A stretch of DNA of 64,000 nucleotides, taken from contig JADFSR010000012.1 of NCBI GenBank assembly GCA_022560615.1, forward strand, positions 1 to 64,000. The letters run 5' to 3'. This document shows, piece after piece, positions 53,032 through 61,580 of this stretch. The translations under genes and the position numbers were made by a program. The notes under the pieces are model-generated. The model saw only the letters and a program-made list of their open reading frames with translations, was not told the DNA's origin and searched no databases. Origin of the DNA: Gemmatimonadota bacterium (GTDB taxonomy: Bacteria; Gemmatimonadota; Gemmatimonadetes; Longimicrobiales; Gaopeijiaceae). Every line of letters starts with the position of its first letter. Position 1 is the stretch's first letter.

Positions 53032-54411
53032 TCAGTCTTCGCGACCTTGGGTCTCTGAGCCGCTCTCCAGCGCCTCCAGGTCCGGTCCCCCGATGGGGTA
53101 CGCCTCCTGGATGAGTCGACACAGCCCCAGGACCCGCTCCTCTCCGAGGGGCGGACCTACCACTTGGAGTCCAACGGGCAGTCCGTTTGCGTCGAGTCCG
53201 CACGGGACGGAAGCGACGGGCAAGCCCGTGAGGCTCAGCGTGAACGTCGGAGCGATCCAGTCCACGTAGGTCTTCATCGCGCGGCCTCCCACCGTTTCCG
53301 GATAGTTCTGCTCTACCGGGAACGGGGAAACGGCCATCGAGGGGGTCAACAGGAAGTCGTGGCGTTCGAAGAACCGCTCGAAGAACGCCCACATTCGCCC
53401 GCGAACCGCATGTGCCCAGGCGACCTGTTCGGTCGTCACTTTCAGGCCTGCCTCGATATTGCCGCGCACGTTGTCACCGAGCTCCGCGAGGCGGTCCATG
53501 TGCTCCCGCATGTGCGCCACCATCCAGACGCCCCGCAGGTGCAGGAACGCCTTGCGGCCGTCCGAGAAGGCGAGATCGACCGGCTCGACCCGGGCGCCAC
53601 CGTCCGCGAGACCGAAGGCGGCAGAACGGCAGCGCTCCTCCACGGACGCGTCGATGCCCAGGCCGACGATGTCAGGACAGTACGCGAGCCTCAGCCCTTC
53701 GAGTCTCGCTTCGGCAACGGCGCCCACGAAGTCCCGCCCGTTCAGCGGCTGCTTCATGGGGGAGCGTGGGTCGGGTCCCGCCATGGCTCGAAGCGCCAAC
53801 GCGACGTCCCCCGCGGTGCGCGCCATGGGTCCGGTCACCGCCAGGTCGTCCCACGGCCAAGCCGTCGGGTACGTCGGTACGAGTCCCGGTGAGGGGCGGA
53901 TGCCGACCAGCCCGCAAAACGACGCCGGAATCCGCAGCGACCCACCCAGGTCGGTGCCCTCCGCCACTCCGATCATCCCACTCGCCAAGGCGGCGGCCCC
54001 GCCCCCCGTGGAGCCGCCCGCGCTCAGCGCCGGGTTCCAAGGATTCCGCGTGCGGCCGAAGACCTCGTTGAAGGTGTTGCCACCGGCGGCGAACTCCGGG
54101 GTGTTGGTCTTGCCGAGAATGATGGCCCCAGCGCTGCGCAGCCTCTCGACTACGAGCGCGTCCGCGTCTGGAACGTTGTCGACAAAGAGCGGCGAGCCGT
54201 ACGTGGTGCGCAGACCTGCCACGTCGGTGATGTCCTTGATGCCGACGGGGACGCCGCACAGGGGGCCGGGCTGCGCGCCGGCGGCGAGCGACGCCTCGAG
54301 GTCTCGCGCGTCGTCGAGCGCTCGCTCGTTCGGCGTAACCACCGCGTTCAACGTCGGGTTGTATCGCTCCACGCGGTCGAGCGCAGCCTGAGTGACTTCG
54401 ACCGGTGACAC
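53032..54411 (-). CDS. Amidase-signature-family hydrolase, start uncertain
   Basis: This amidase contains the Ser-cisSer-Lys catalytic core: Lys in VPVGIKDITDVAG, GKTNTPEFAAGGNTFN, and SAGGSTGGGAAALASGM. The first usable start, GTG 54411, removes a conserved N-terminal stretch: the sequence upstream reads LSDLAALSATELARLVSTGEVSPVEV in the same frame, exactly what this family has. No ATG, GTG or TTG precedes it in the open frame; only CTG near 54471 would fit, overlapping the cyclase stop. So either a rare CTG start is used or the true start has been lost. It probably hydrolyses amides in the cytoplasm. Confidence 0.85.
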   Translation of the reverse strand: MSPVEVTQAALDRVERYNPTLNAVVTPNERALDDARDLEASLAAGAQPGPLCGVPVGIKDITDVAGLRTTYGSPLFVDNVPDADALVVERLRSAGAIILGKTNTPEFAAGGNTFNEVFGRTRNPWNPALSAGGSTGGGAAALASGMIGVAEGTDLGGSLRIPASFCGLVGIRPSPGLVPTYPTAWPWDDLAVTGPMARTAGDVALALRAMAGPDPRSPMKQPLNGRDFVGAVAEARLEGLRLAYCPDIVGLGIDASVEERCRSAAFGLADGGARVEPVDLAFSDGRKAFLHLRGVWMVAHMREHMDRLAELGDNVRGNIEAGLKVTTEQVAWAHAVRGRMWAFFERFFERHDFLLTPSMAVSPFPVEQNYPETVGGRAMKTYVDWIAPTFTLSLTGLPVASVPCGLDANGLPVGLQVVGPPLGEERVLGLCRLIQEAYPIGGPDLEALESGSETQGRED

Positions 54412-54467
54412 CTCGCCCGTCGAAACCAGGCGGGCGAGCTCCGTGGCGCTGAGAGCCGCTAGATCAC

Positions 54468-54881
54468 TCAGCTCGGAAACTCTCCTACGAACGCCACCGT
54501 GCGCGCGAAGGCTGCCTCACCGCCTTTGAACTTCCACGGAAAGCACCCGATGGTCAGGCGCTGATTCTGCAGCTCGGGGGATGAGATCTCTCCGCCCATG
54601 TTCTCGATGTGGATGCAGTTGTGCGGGAAGAGCGCGTTGTATAGGGGGTGTTCCCTATCTCCACCTGAACCCACTGGCCATCTCGGTGCCCGAGCTCCCA
54701 CTCTTCTCGGACCTCTCCACGTATCCGAAGCGTGCAAGGCGCCCACCCGCGGAGTCGTTCGAACAGCATGCTCCCTGACGGCTACGAGCTCCTCGTCCGT
54801 GAACATCTGATCGAGACTTCCGGAGCGGCGGAGGACCCAGGACTTTCTCTCACGCCCGATGACGTAGCTCTTCATCGCCAA
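54468..54881 (-). pseudogene. Degenerate cyclase-family protein
   Basis: The 3' part encodes NALFPHNCIHIENMGGEI and LTIGCFPWKFKGGEAAFARTVAFV, the C-terminal signature of cyclase-family hydrolases (PF04199), but the upstream coding shifts frames. One frame gives REEWELGHRDGQWVQVEIGN and the next picks up the C-terminal motif. The N-terminal half with the metal-binding HGxxxTHxD motif is missing. A complete relative is encoded at 29184. The ending AAFARTVAFVGEFPS overlaps the amidase N-terminal region, so the lost amidase start and this decay may have a common cause. Confidence 0.6.
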
Positions 54882-55137
54882 TCCCCAATTGCCTCTAATC
54901 GGGGTGGATCGACGTCTCGCGATTCTTGATCAATGTGCCGCCCGCAAGTGCAGCGCGCGACCCTCAGGTTCACCCGCGACAACAGCAATCGTTAGGGAGT
55001 GAGGCGGTGACCTGGCTCAGCTTCAGTTAGAAGTGCGGGCAGTCCCTCTCGGGTTCGGTGAGATCGCTCCCCCAGGGCGCGCGTCTCCAACCAGGCACCT
55101 GCCCGCACGTGCCGTATAGGACCAATGACTCGCCGGA
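54882..55137. other. Intergenic region, nothing recognised
   Basis: No intact gene, repeat or RNA is apparent between the cyclase remnant and tonB. Short open frames on both strands lack family content. Confidence 0.4.
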
Positions 55138-55569
55138 TTACCGAACCTGGAACGTGATCGAGAAGCTCACCCACACTGGAACCGCCTTATCGCGGTTCAG
55201 CGCCGGGGAAAATCTGTAGATATCAAAGACCGCCATCGCGGCGGCGTCCAGGGCCTGGTGCCCAGAACTCTCATCGATCTGCCGGTCCTGCACACGTCCG
55301 TTTTCGTCGATGAAGAAGTAGACCCTGACCGTGCCACCGATTCCGGCGTCCCGCAGGAGCGGCGGATACTCCCGCTCCATCGCCCGCACGATGTCGGCTC
55401 GGTTCAAAATGGACGGAGCCACCGAGTACGGCGTGAACGTCGGAGCCTCGGGAACCCCCGCCTCGATGACGTCGACCACATCGTCATCCCTTTGGTTGAC
55501 CTGGAACTCGATGTAGCTGCCAGTGACCAGCCCCGCGACCAGCAGGGACAGTATCGCTCCTTTGTTCAT
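55138..55569 (-). CDS. TonB-family energy-transducing protein (C-terminal domain)
   Basis: The 143-residue protein has an N-terminal signal anchor (AILSLLVAGLVTGSYIEF), a short spacer (EAGVPEAPTFTPYS) and a TonB C-terminal domain: YPPLLRDAGIGGTVRVYFFIDENGRVQDRQIDESSGHQALDAAAM and YRFSPALNRDKAVPVWVSFSITFQV. It should couple the proton gradient to outer-membrane receptors. A strong AGGAGGAGG precedes ATG 55569. The spacer is shorter than in E. coli TonB, as is frequent in these genomes. Confidence 0.93.
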   Translation of the reverse strand: MNKGAILSLLVAGLVTGSYIEFQVNQRDDDVVDVIEAGVPEAPTFTPYSVAPSILNRADIVRAMEREYPPLLRDAGIGGTVRVYFFIDENGRVQDRQIDESSGHQALDAAAMAVFDIYRFSPALNRDKAVPVWVSFSITFQVR

Positions 55570-55677
55570 CCTAACCTCCTCCTACAAAGTCCGGGGTCAC
55601 CACCCCAGCTCAACCTAGTTCGGGTCACCCCTTCCGTACCAGCCTTCAGTGAAACGCACGCCGTTCCCCGCGCGGAT

Positions 55678-55717
55678 TGTACGGGTATGCGTACAACATT
55701 GTACGGTTGCGCGTACA
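55678..55717. promoter_or_regulatory. Two tandem TGTAC-N8-GTACA dyads
   Basis: TGTAC GGGTATGC GTACA (55678-55695) and TGTAC GGTTGCGC GTACA (55700-55717) are both perfect dyads with centres 22 bases apart, about two helical turns. They lie between divergent tonB and the truncated permease. The arrangement is typical of cooperative repressor binding. An ATG inside the first dyad is the formal first start of the permease frame and is probably not used. Confidence 0.65.
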
Positions 55718-56706
55718 CTGCGACCCCCTTGCGCACGGCCTTATCTTTTGTGGAGACCGTGCTCGGCTTCTCGATCAGCCGCCTTCGGACTTTGTTCCCG
55801 CCGCTGGTTAACGGAATCGTCGTGATGCTCATCGGGCTCACGCTCATCCCCGTCGGGATGGACTACGCGGCGGGCGGGGTGGCAGCTCCCGACTACGGGG
55901 CACCTGCGAACCTGGTGATGGCGGGGGTGGTCTTCTCGGTGACGCTGCTGCTGAACCGATTCGCGAAGGGCTTCCTCAGCCACGCGAGCCTGCTCGTGGG
56001 CGCCGTGGCCGGGTACGCGCTCGCGATCACGCTGGGGAGGGTGGACTTCTCCGCCGTTTCGGCGGCCGGCCTGCTCGCCGCTCCCCGACCGCTGGCGTTC
56101 GGGCTGGAATTCCATGCCGATGCCATTCTGCTCATGGCGTTCATCTACGTGATCAGCGCCATGGAGACCATCGGGGACATCTCGGCTACGCTCGCCGCGG
56201 TCGAGCGCGACGCGACGACCGAGGAGTTGAGAGGCGGACTGATCGCCGACGGAGTCATGAGCGGAGTAGCTGCGCTCTTCAGTGCGTTCCCGAACACGTC
56301 GTACTCGCAGAACGTCGGCCTCGTCAACTTCACGGGTGTCGTGAGCCGCCACGTCACGGCGATCTCGGGCGTAATCCTGGTTGTCTTCGGCCTCGTTCCC
56401 GTCGTCGGTGCCGGCTTCGCCACTATTCCCGCGCCGGTCATCGGAGGAGGCGGCCTCATCATGTTCTCCATGATCTTCGCGAGCGGTGTGGCGATACTGC
56501 AACGGGGCGTCGAGCTCAACCAGCGAAACATGATCGTCCTGGCAGTCTCGCTCGGGCTGGGGCTGGGGATCGAGCTACGGCCCGACGTATTGCAGAGCAT
56601 GCCGGATTGGGTGCGCACATTCTTCGGGTCGGGGCTGATCACTGGTGGGCTGAGCGCACTCGTGTTGAATGTGGTGCTGCCCGCTGAAGAAGATGGCTCG
56701 GCCTGA
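55687..56706 (+). CDS. NCS2 (xanthine/uracil permease) family, N-terminally truncated
   Basis: From LSFVETVLGFSISRLRTLFPPLVNG onwards the protein follows the nucleobase permease family (UraA-type), including PLAFGLEFHADAIL, MAFIYVISAMETIGDI, FSAFPNTSYSQNVGLV and VIGGGGLIMFSMIF. The first third, containing the conserved QHxxAM/FG helices, is missing: about 320-340 residues remain of about 430-460. The first ATG (55687) lies inside the dyad element; GTG 55750 is the more likely start of any translated product. A transporter lacking its first four helices is unlikely to work. It is either a pseudogene or a diverged short form. The 3' end is followed by a hairpin. Confidence 0.7.
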   Translation: MRTTLYGCAYTATPLRTALSFVETVLGFSISRLRTLFPPLVNGIVVMLIGLTLIPVGMDYAAGGVAAPDYGAPANLVMAGVVFSVTLLLNRFAKGFLSHASLLVGAVAGYALAITLGRVDFSAVSAAGLLAAPRPLAFGLEFHADAILLMAFIYVISAMETIGDISATLAAVERDATTEELRGGLIADGVMSGVAALFSAFPNTSYSQNVGLVNFTGVVSRHVTAISGVILVVFGLVPVVGAGFATIPAPVIGGGGLIMFSMIFASGVAILQRGVELNQRNMIVLAVSLGLGLGIELRPDVLQSMPDWVRTFFGSGLITGGLSALVLNVVLPAEEDGSA

Positions 56707-56726
56707 CCGCGGGTTTCCCGTCAGGC
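56700..56726. terminator. Hairpin between convergent genes
   Basis: GGCCTGA and TCAGGCC form a seven-pair stem that extends through CGGG/CCCG around a TTT loop with a small bulge, spanning the permease stop codon and the end of the minus-strand remnant. There is no clear T run, so termination is only suggested. Confidence 0.35.
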
Positions 56727-57258
56727 CGTCGGCGCGCCTTCCGGCTCGGGCATGGCCGCCAGGCGAAGGTACCCGGCCAGGAGGATTGCGGCGAAGAGAC
56801 CTGCCCCCGCCCCCGCCATCGGCCCCAGATACTCCAACGCCACGACCGAGCCCGACAGGCCAACGGTACCGGAGAAGGCCGCCACGCACAGGACCGCTAC
56901 GACGAACGAGCAGCGGCTTGAGGCCGGTCGGGTGTCCTCCGCCGGTGCCGCTCTGTAACTGGGCGACGCCGTGGACGTGGGGGCTCAGCTGCCATTCCAA
57001 GTCGATATTGATCGCGAACTCGAACTGCGAGCGCACGGGATCCGTGGCTGCCCGCTCGTCCTGCTCCAACGCATCGAACAGCCCGAGGATAGTCCCGCTG
57101 AGCTGGAGCGGTGAGAGTGCCTGTGGTATGGCCGACTGCCCACCCGGCGCAGACTCATGGCCAACAACGGCCACAGTGTCAGTTTGTGCCGCGGAGACCG
57201 CAACCGGGATCACCGCCGTCGTGAGCTTTACTGCTGCGACGATAAGCGCGGTACGCAT
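56719..57258 (-). pseudogene. Porin N-terminus joined to a membrane-protein tail
   Basis: ATG 57258 gives a signal peptide (TALIVAAVKLTTAVIPVAVSAAQ) and a porin-like start including QFEFAINIDLEWQLSPHVHGVAQLQSGTGG, similar to the first strands of carbohydrate-porin-type proteins. After about 105 residues this homology ends. In another frame, from about 56945 to the TGA at 56719-56721, the strand encodes CSFVVAVLCVAAFSGTVGLSG and AGAGLFAAILLAGYLRLAA, two membrane helices with no start. The original frame stays open but reads unstructured sequence antisense to the permease. I interpret it as a deletion junction between two genes. It follows the ZIP gene on the same strand. Confidence 0.5.
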
Positions 57259-57329
57259 GGGATATACTCTCGTCGAGTGGGTTTGGAGTGACGCGCTTCA
57301 CGCATGGTCACAACCCGCCCGCTGGCGCA

Positions 57330-58493
57330 TCACAAAGCGATGAACAGCCCCGTGGTGTACATGACGACGAGACCGGCCATCAGGCCGCCGGCCGTTAACG
57401 GCGTCCATACTGTCTCGGGGCTTTGGCGCGCCACCATCTTGTATAACGCGACCACTACCTGTGCGATCGCGCCGACGCCTATGCTCAGGAACAGGGTGGC
57501 CCACAATGGCGAGTAAGCGATGCCACCCAACCAAGCCCCCGCAATCGTTGGCACGCCGGCGACCAACCCCAAACTCATCAGCGTTCGTAGAGTGGGACGG
57601 TCCTTGGCGATGGGCGAGATGATCGCCAGGCCCTCAGTGGTGTTGTGGAGCATGAACCCGACGATGAGAAACGAGCCGAGGGCGGCTTCGCCCAGTGCAT
57701 ACGCCGCTCCGATCGCCAGCCCTTCTCCGAGGTTGTGAAACCCGATGCCAACGGCCACCAAGAAGGCCACCGCCATGCGACCCTGGACGCCTTCATTGTG
57801 AAGCCGACGTCGCGTCAGGACTTGCAGGAACAGCATGGCTCCCACCACACCCATGAGCGCAACCAGCGTCCCCTGGTACGCACTGCCGACCTGGGCGGCG
57901 GCCTCCAGGGTCCCTTCCATAGCATCGACGCCAAGGAAGACCAACAGCCCGGCGGTCAGCGCGAGGGCAAAGTGAATCCATTTCTGTTCTAGGCGTCGCA
58001 GAAACGGAAGCCACAGAAGACCGAGCGCCACGGGGATGACGCCGACCAGCACACCGATCGCGGCAAAGATTCCAAAGAAAGCCGGTCCGAGACGTGGGGT
58101 GACCATCGCAACCGGAATCTCGTGGGAGAACGTAACGCCGGTCGAGCTGAGTAATGCAACCTCGTACGCCTCTTCCTGAACCCATGGGTAGGGAATCGTG
58201 ATCGTGGCCCTCCCCAAGCGTGGGATCATCGCCGAAGGGACAATCGAAAAATCCCAGAATGCGTTGTCGACGGTCACCTGGGCGATCGTCACAGGATCAG
58301 GGCCCCCGTTCACGACTTGAAGCGTGATCTCGCCCGGCGCCAAGCTCACTCGCTCAAAGGCGATCTCTTCCACGGGCGGAGCTGGCCGGAGAATGTCCAG
58401 CAGACCGGTGTTGGTCATTATGACGGCCACGACCGTCAGCAGCGCGATGGGCAGGAGCCCCCAACCAACTAACGCAGCTTTGGAGTGCATCAT
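57330..58493 (-). CDS. ZIP-family metal transporter with N-terminal periplasmic domain
   Basis: The 387-residue protein has a membrane anchor (GWGLLPIALLTVVAVIMTNTGLLDIL), an extracytoplasmic beta domain of about 110 residues (ERVSLAPGEITLQVVNGGPDPVTIAQVTVDN...), then a ZIP transporter of eight helices. The metal-site helices are GIGFHNLGEGLAIGAAYALG and GFMLHNTTEGLAI, with the HNxxEG pairs of the family. It should import a divalent metal such as Mn, Fe or Zn. ATG 58493 overlaps the multicopper oxidase stop by four bases; with the DtxR-type gene upstream the three form an operon. The N-terminal domain is unusual for ZIP. Confidence 0.9.
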   Translation of the reverse strand: MMHSKAALVGWGLLPIALLTVVAVIMTNTGLLDILRPAPPVEEIAFERVSLAPGEITLQVVNGGPDPVTIAQVTVDNAFWDFSIVPSAMIPRLGRATITIPYPWVQEEAYEVALLSSTGVTFSHEIPVAMVTPRLGPAFFGIFAAIGVLVGVIPVALGLLWLPFLRRLEQKWIHFALALTAGLLVFLGVDAMEGTLEAAAQVGSAYQGTLVALMGVVGAMLFLQVLTRRRLHNEGVQGRMAVAFLVAVGIGFHNLGEGLAIGAAYALGEAALGSFLIVGFMLHNTTEGLAIISPIAKDRPTLRTLMSLGLVAGVPTIAGAWLGGIAYSPLWATLFLSIGVGAIAQVVVALYKMVARQSPETVWTPLTAGGLMAGLVVMYTTGLFIAL

Positions 58494-59494
58494 GCAAGCA
58501 CCTCAACGACGTTGAACAGACCCATCCAACCCAGCTCGCTGAATTCAGATTGATGAGCGTGGAACATGAATAGCCCGGGCTCGTCGAACGTAAACTCCAG
58601 CACGTGCCGCTCACCCTGGCACATCATGATCGTGTCCGTGTAGTCAGCCGGCTGCAGACTCGTTCCGGTCCGGTACACATGGAACAGCTGCCCGTGCAGG
58701 TGAAGCGAATTGACCGGATCGAACTCGAGCGTGTTCACGAGATAAATGCGCTGCAACTCACCCTTTCGGATTACGATGGGATTCTGTTTATAGGCGAACG
58801 CCACCGTGTTAACGGCATACACTTCGTTTTCGCCGTCAAAATTGGTGTCGAACCCATTCATCACCATCACCATCTCACGCGCCGGCGGACGCCCATCCTT
58901 CGGATCGATGATGAAGGTTCCGTACAACCCCTTGGCGATGTGCTTGCGAACGGGAATCGTATGACAGTGGTACAGATGCAGTCCGAACGGCCTAGCGACG
59001 AACTCGTACACGAAGGTCTCGCCGGGCTGAACCACCTCGAACACGCCATCCATGTTCGCCGCGTGAATGCCGTGAAAATGAATCGTATGCGGGTGCGAGC
59101 TCCGGTTGTGAAACCGCACGCGGACCAAGTCTCCTTCCGTGGCTCGGAGAGTCGGCCCCGGCACTTGTCCGTTATACGCCCACGCCGGAAAGAAGACACC
59201 CGGCGCAATCTCGATCTCGCGATCGACCGCGCGGATCTCGAACCTGCGCAACGTTTGGCCGTCCGGAAGGGTGGACACCTTTCCGAAATCGAACTCTTCG
59301 AGAAATGCCACCGGATCCAACGAGACATCCGTGACGGTGCCAACCGTCCCGGCAGTGTTGGGATCATGCGGTGCCTCGAGCCGCGCCAGCTTTTCCGCGG
59401 CACCCACGACCTTCGCAGTAGCGGCCACCCCAACGGCTCCGAGGGCACCGCCCTTCAACAGATCGCGGCGAGTCATCGTACGTCGACCTCTCAT
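58490..59494 (-). CDS. TAT-exported two-domain multicopper oxidase
   Basis: From ATG 59494 (after GGGGAGGAG) the 334-residue product has a twin-arginine signal (TRRDLLKGGALGAVG) and two cupredoxin domains. Copper ligands are HTIHFHG and HLYHCHTIP in the first domain, HLHGQLFHVY and MFHAHQSEFSELGWMG in the second. The length and domain count match two-domain laccase- or nitrite-reductase-like multicopper oxidases. A metal-oxidising role (Mn or Fe) fits its position between a DtxR/MntR regulator and a ZIP importer. The substrate is not proven. The stop overlaps the ZIP start. Confidence 0.92.
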   Translation of the reverse strand: MRGRRTMTRRDLLKGGALGAVGVAATAKVVGAAEKLARLEAPHDPNTAGTVGTVTDVSLDPVAFLEEFDFGKVSTLPDGQTLRRFEIRAVDREIEIAPGVFFPAWAYNGQVPGPTLRATEGDLVRVRFHNRSSHPHTIHFHGIHAANMDGVFEVVQPGETFVYEFVARPFGLHLYHCHTIPVRKHIAKGLYGTFIIDPKDGRPPAREMVMVMNGFDTNFDGENEVYAVNTVAFAYKQNPIVIRKGELQRIYLVNTLEFDPVNSLHLHGQLFHVYRTGTSLQPADYTDTIMMCQGERHVLEFTFDEPGLFMFHAHQSEFSELGWMGLFNVVEVLA

Positions 59495-59498
59495 GGCG

Positions 59499-60221
59499 TT
59501 ACTCCTCCCCTGTCGTACACGCAAGCGAGTTGGCTAACTCGAACCCGACCACCTGTTCCCGTTGGTCCGCACCTTCGACCCGCAGCGTGAGGGGGCCATG
59601 AAACGGCTGGCGCGCCAACACCTTGAAACGCGTTCCCGGCTTCAGCCCGAGCGAAGCCAAAAACCGCAGACGCTCCGGGTCGTGATCGCCCACCATCCGA
59701 AGCTCGCCAGCGGCACCAACGGAAAGCTCTGTCATCAGAACGACCTCGGGCTGTTCCAAATCTCCGGCCGAGGTGGGAATCGGCGCACCGTGGGGATCGT
59801 ATCGCGGATTCCCCATGGCGCGCGCCATAGCCTCCACGAGCTCATCGGACCCGTCGTGCTCGAGGCGGTCCGCCTCGGCGTGGACGTTGTCCCACTCGTA
59901 CCCGAGCTTTTCGATCAGGTACGTCTCGATGATGCGGTGGCGTCGAAGCACCTGTAATGCCGCTTTGCGTCCGGACTTCGTCAGACGCACCCCGCGATGC
60001 CGCTCATAGTTGACCAATCCCAGTTCAGCAAGCCTTGTCATCATTTGGCTCACAGATGGGCGCGCGAGGTTCAGCACTTCGGCGATGGCGTTGGTCTGCG
60101 CGACACCGAACCGAGCCTCGAGGTCGTAAATGACCTTGAGGTAGTCCTCATGTGACCGCGAGAGCGTTGGGTCGTCGGCCATGTCCAACTCGATGTCTAC
60201 GCTACGATGCAATCTAGGCAC
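59499..60221 (-). CDS. DtxR/MntR-family metal-dependent repressor
   Basis: The protein has the winged-helix domain EDYLKVIYDLEARFGVAQTNAIAEVLNLARPSVSQMMTRL, the dimer domain (LRRHRIIETYLIEKLGYEWDNVHAEADRLEH) with metal ligands including the His/Glu pair, and a C-terminal FeoA-like SH3 domain (LASLGLKPGTRFKVLARQPFHGPLTLRV). It should repress metal uptake when Mn or Fe is replete. GTG 60221 or ATG 60182 (ADDPTLSRS) can start it; the latter fits the usual family start. It is the first gene of the metal operon and has a matching operator upstream. Confidence 0.92.
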   Translation of the reverse strand: MPRLHRSVDIELDMADDPTLSRSHEDYLKVIYDLEARFGVAQTNAIAEVLNLARPSVSQMMTRLAELGLVNYERHRGVRLTKSGRKAALQVLRRHRIIETYLIEKLGYEWDNVHAEADRLEHDGSDELVEAMARAMGNPRYDPHGAPIPTSAGDLEQPEVVLMTELSVGAAGELRMVGDHDPERLRFLASLGLKPGTRFKVLARQPFHGPLTLRVEGADQREQVVGFELANSLACTTGEE

Positions 60222-60236
60222 GCGCTAATTATAAAT

Positions 60237-60250
60237 TTATGCTTGCCTAA
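60237..60250. promoter_or_regulatory. DtxR/MntR-type operator
   Basis: TTATGCTTGCCTAA matches the TTAGGC-N2-GCCTAA core used by DtxR-family repressors except for one base. It sits 16 bases before the GTG start of the DtxR-family gene in an AT-rich promoter region. A weaker relative (CTAGGCACGCGCTAA) lies at 60214-60228. Autoregulation of the metal operon is inferred. Confidence 0.6.
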
Positions 60251-60413
60251 CTTATCGTACCGCGCGCTAACCTCAAGGGGTCTCTTCACAAGGGTTCACC
60301 TACATGCTCACGGCGAACCGCCGTCCACTTCAACTATTGACTTGCGGTCGACACCGGAATCGCAAATGATGATGCACCTCAACTGCTGTAACCCGCCTGC
60401 CGGGGGTGGAGCT

Positions 60414-61486
60414 ATGCGAATCCCGCTCCCGATTCTTTGTGTCAGCGCCTCCATCATCTTGACCAGCCTTGGCTGCGGTGAGCCAGGTGGAGACTTTCTT
60501 GCGGAGGTCCGGACATTCCGCCGCTACCTCTGGGGTTGGATGCCGAGCTGCTGAAGGTTCCCGAGGACAACCCGGTGACGCCCGAGAAGGTGGCGCTCGG
60601 CTGGCAGCTCTTCTACGACTCCCGCTTGTCTGTGGACAACACGATCAGCTGAGCATCGTGTCACGTGTCGAGCGCCGGGTTCGCCGATCCCAGACGGGGC
60701 TCCGTGGGCGTAGGAGACGCAGTGGGTGGGCGCCAGGCGCCCACTGTGGTCAACGCTGCCTTCAGCGAGTCGCAGTTTTGGGATGGCCGATCTCCTTCCC
60801 TGGAGGACCAGGCGCTTGGACCGATCCAGAACCCCATTGAGATGGCGTTCACGCTGGAAGGGGTCGAAGAGCGCCTCAACGAGATTCCCGGATACCGGCA
60901 GCAGTTTCAGCGGGTCTTTGGCGCCGACCGGATCAGCACCGACCTCGTTGGCAAGGCGATCGCCACGTTCGAGCGGGTTGTGCTGGCGGGCGACTCCCCC
61001 TGGGACCGGTGGGAGCAGGAGCGTGACACGGCCGCGGTGTCGGATGCCGTGCGGCGCGGTGCGGAGCTGGCGCGCGTCAAGGCGGGATGCACCGCCTGTC
61101 ACGTACCACCCAACTTAACGGACGCGCCGTTCGACCTCTACCACAACATCGGTGTCAGCATGAGCAACGCGGAGCCTGACCTCGGTCGGCACGTCGTGAC
61201 CGCACGGGAAGGGGATCAGGGCGCCTTCAAGACGCCGACGCTGCGCAACGTGGCCGAGACGGCACCGTACATGCACGACGGCAGTATGGCTACGCTCGCA
61301 GAGGTGCTCGATTTCTACGACCGTGGCGGCGAGCCGAATCCCTGGCTCGACCAGAAGATGAACCCGCTGGGTCTAACCGATCAGGAAAAAGACGATCTGC
61401 TCGCGTTTCTGGAGAGTCTGACCGGCGAGGTGCCAAAATGGGCCGGGCGAGCGCCCCCGCTCCCGCCTGCGCAGAGCGAGGGGTAG
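60414..61486 (+). pseudogene. Di-heme cytochrome c peroxidase (MauG/CcpA type), disrupted
   Basis: A lipoprotein signal (ILCVSASIILTSLGCG) starts at ATG 60414. The frame shifts near 60520, where the mature protein continues LGLDAELLKVPEDNPVTPEKVALGWQLFYDSRLSVDNTIS in another frame. There TGA (60650-60652) replaces the first Cys of the N-terminal heme motif, leaving (stop)ASCH. The rest is intact: SAGFADPRRGS, WDGRSPSLEDQA, the second heme CTACH, the axial region FKTPTLRNVAETAPYMHDGS and a normal C-terminus. Two lesions make a working enzyme improbable. Relatives reduce hydrogen peroxide or modify proteins in the periplasm. Confidence 0.88.
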
Positions 61487-61580
61487 CCGGCAACTGGCTT
61501 GCGACATGTAGCGACGCAACACGAGCCACTGCGTTGTCCCGACCGACGCTCCAACCTGGGCGGTCCAAACGAAGATCATC

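Noticed and set aside
60650-60652. TGA read as selenocysteine in the peroxidase heme motif
   Set aside because: No SECIS-like hairpin was noticed, Sec does not occur in CxxCH heme sites, and an independent frameshift already breaks the gene.
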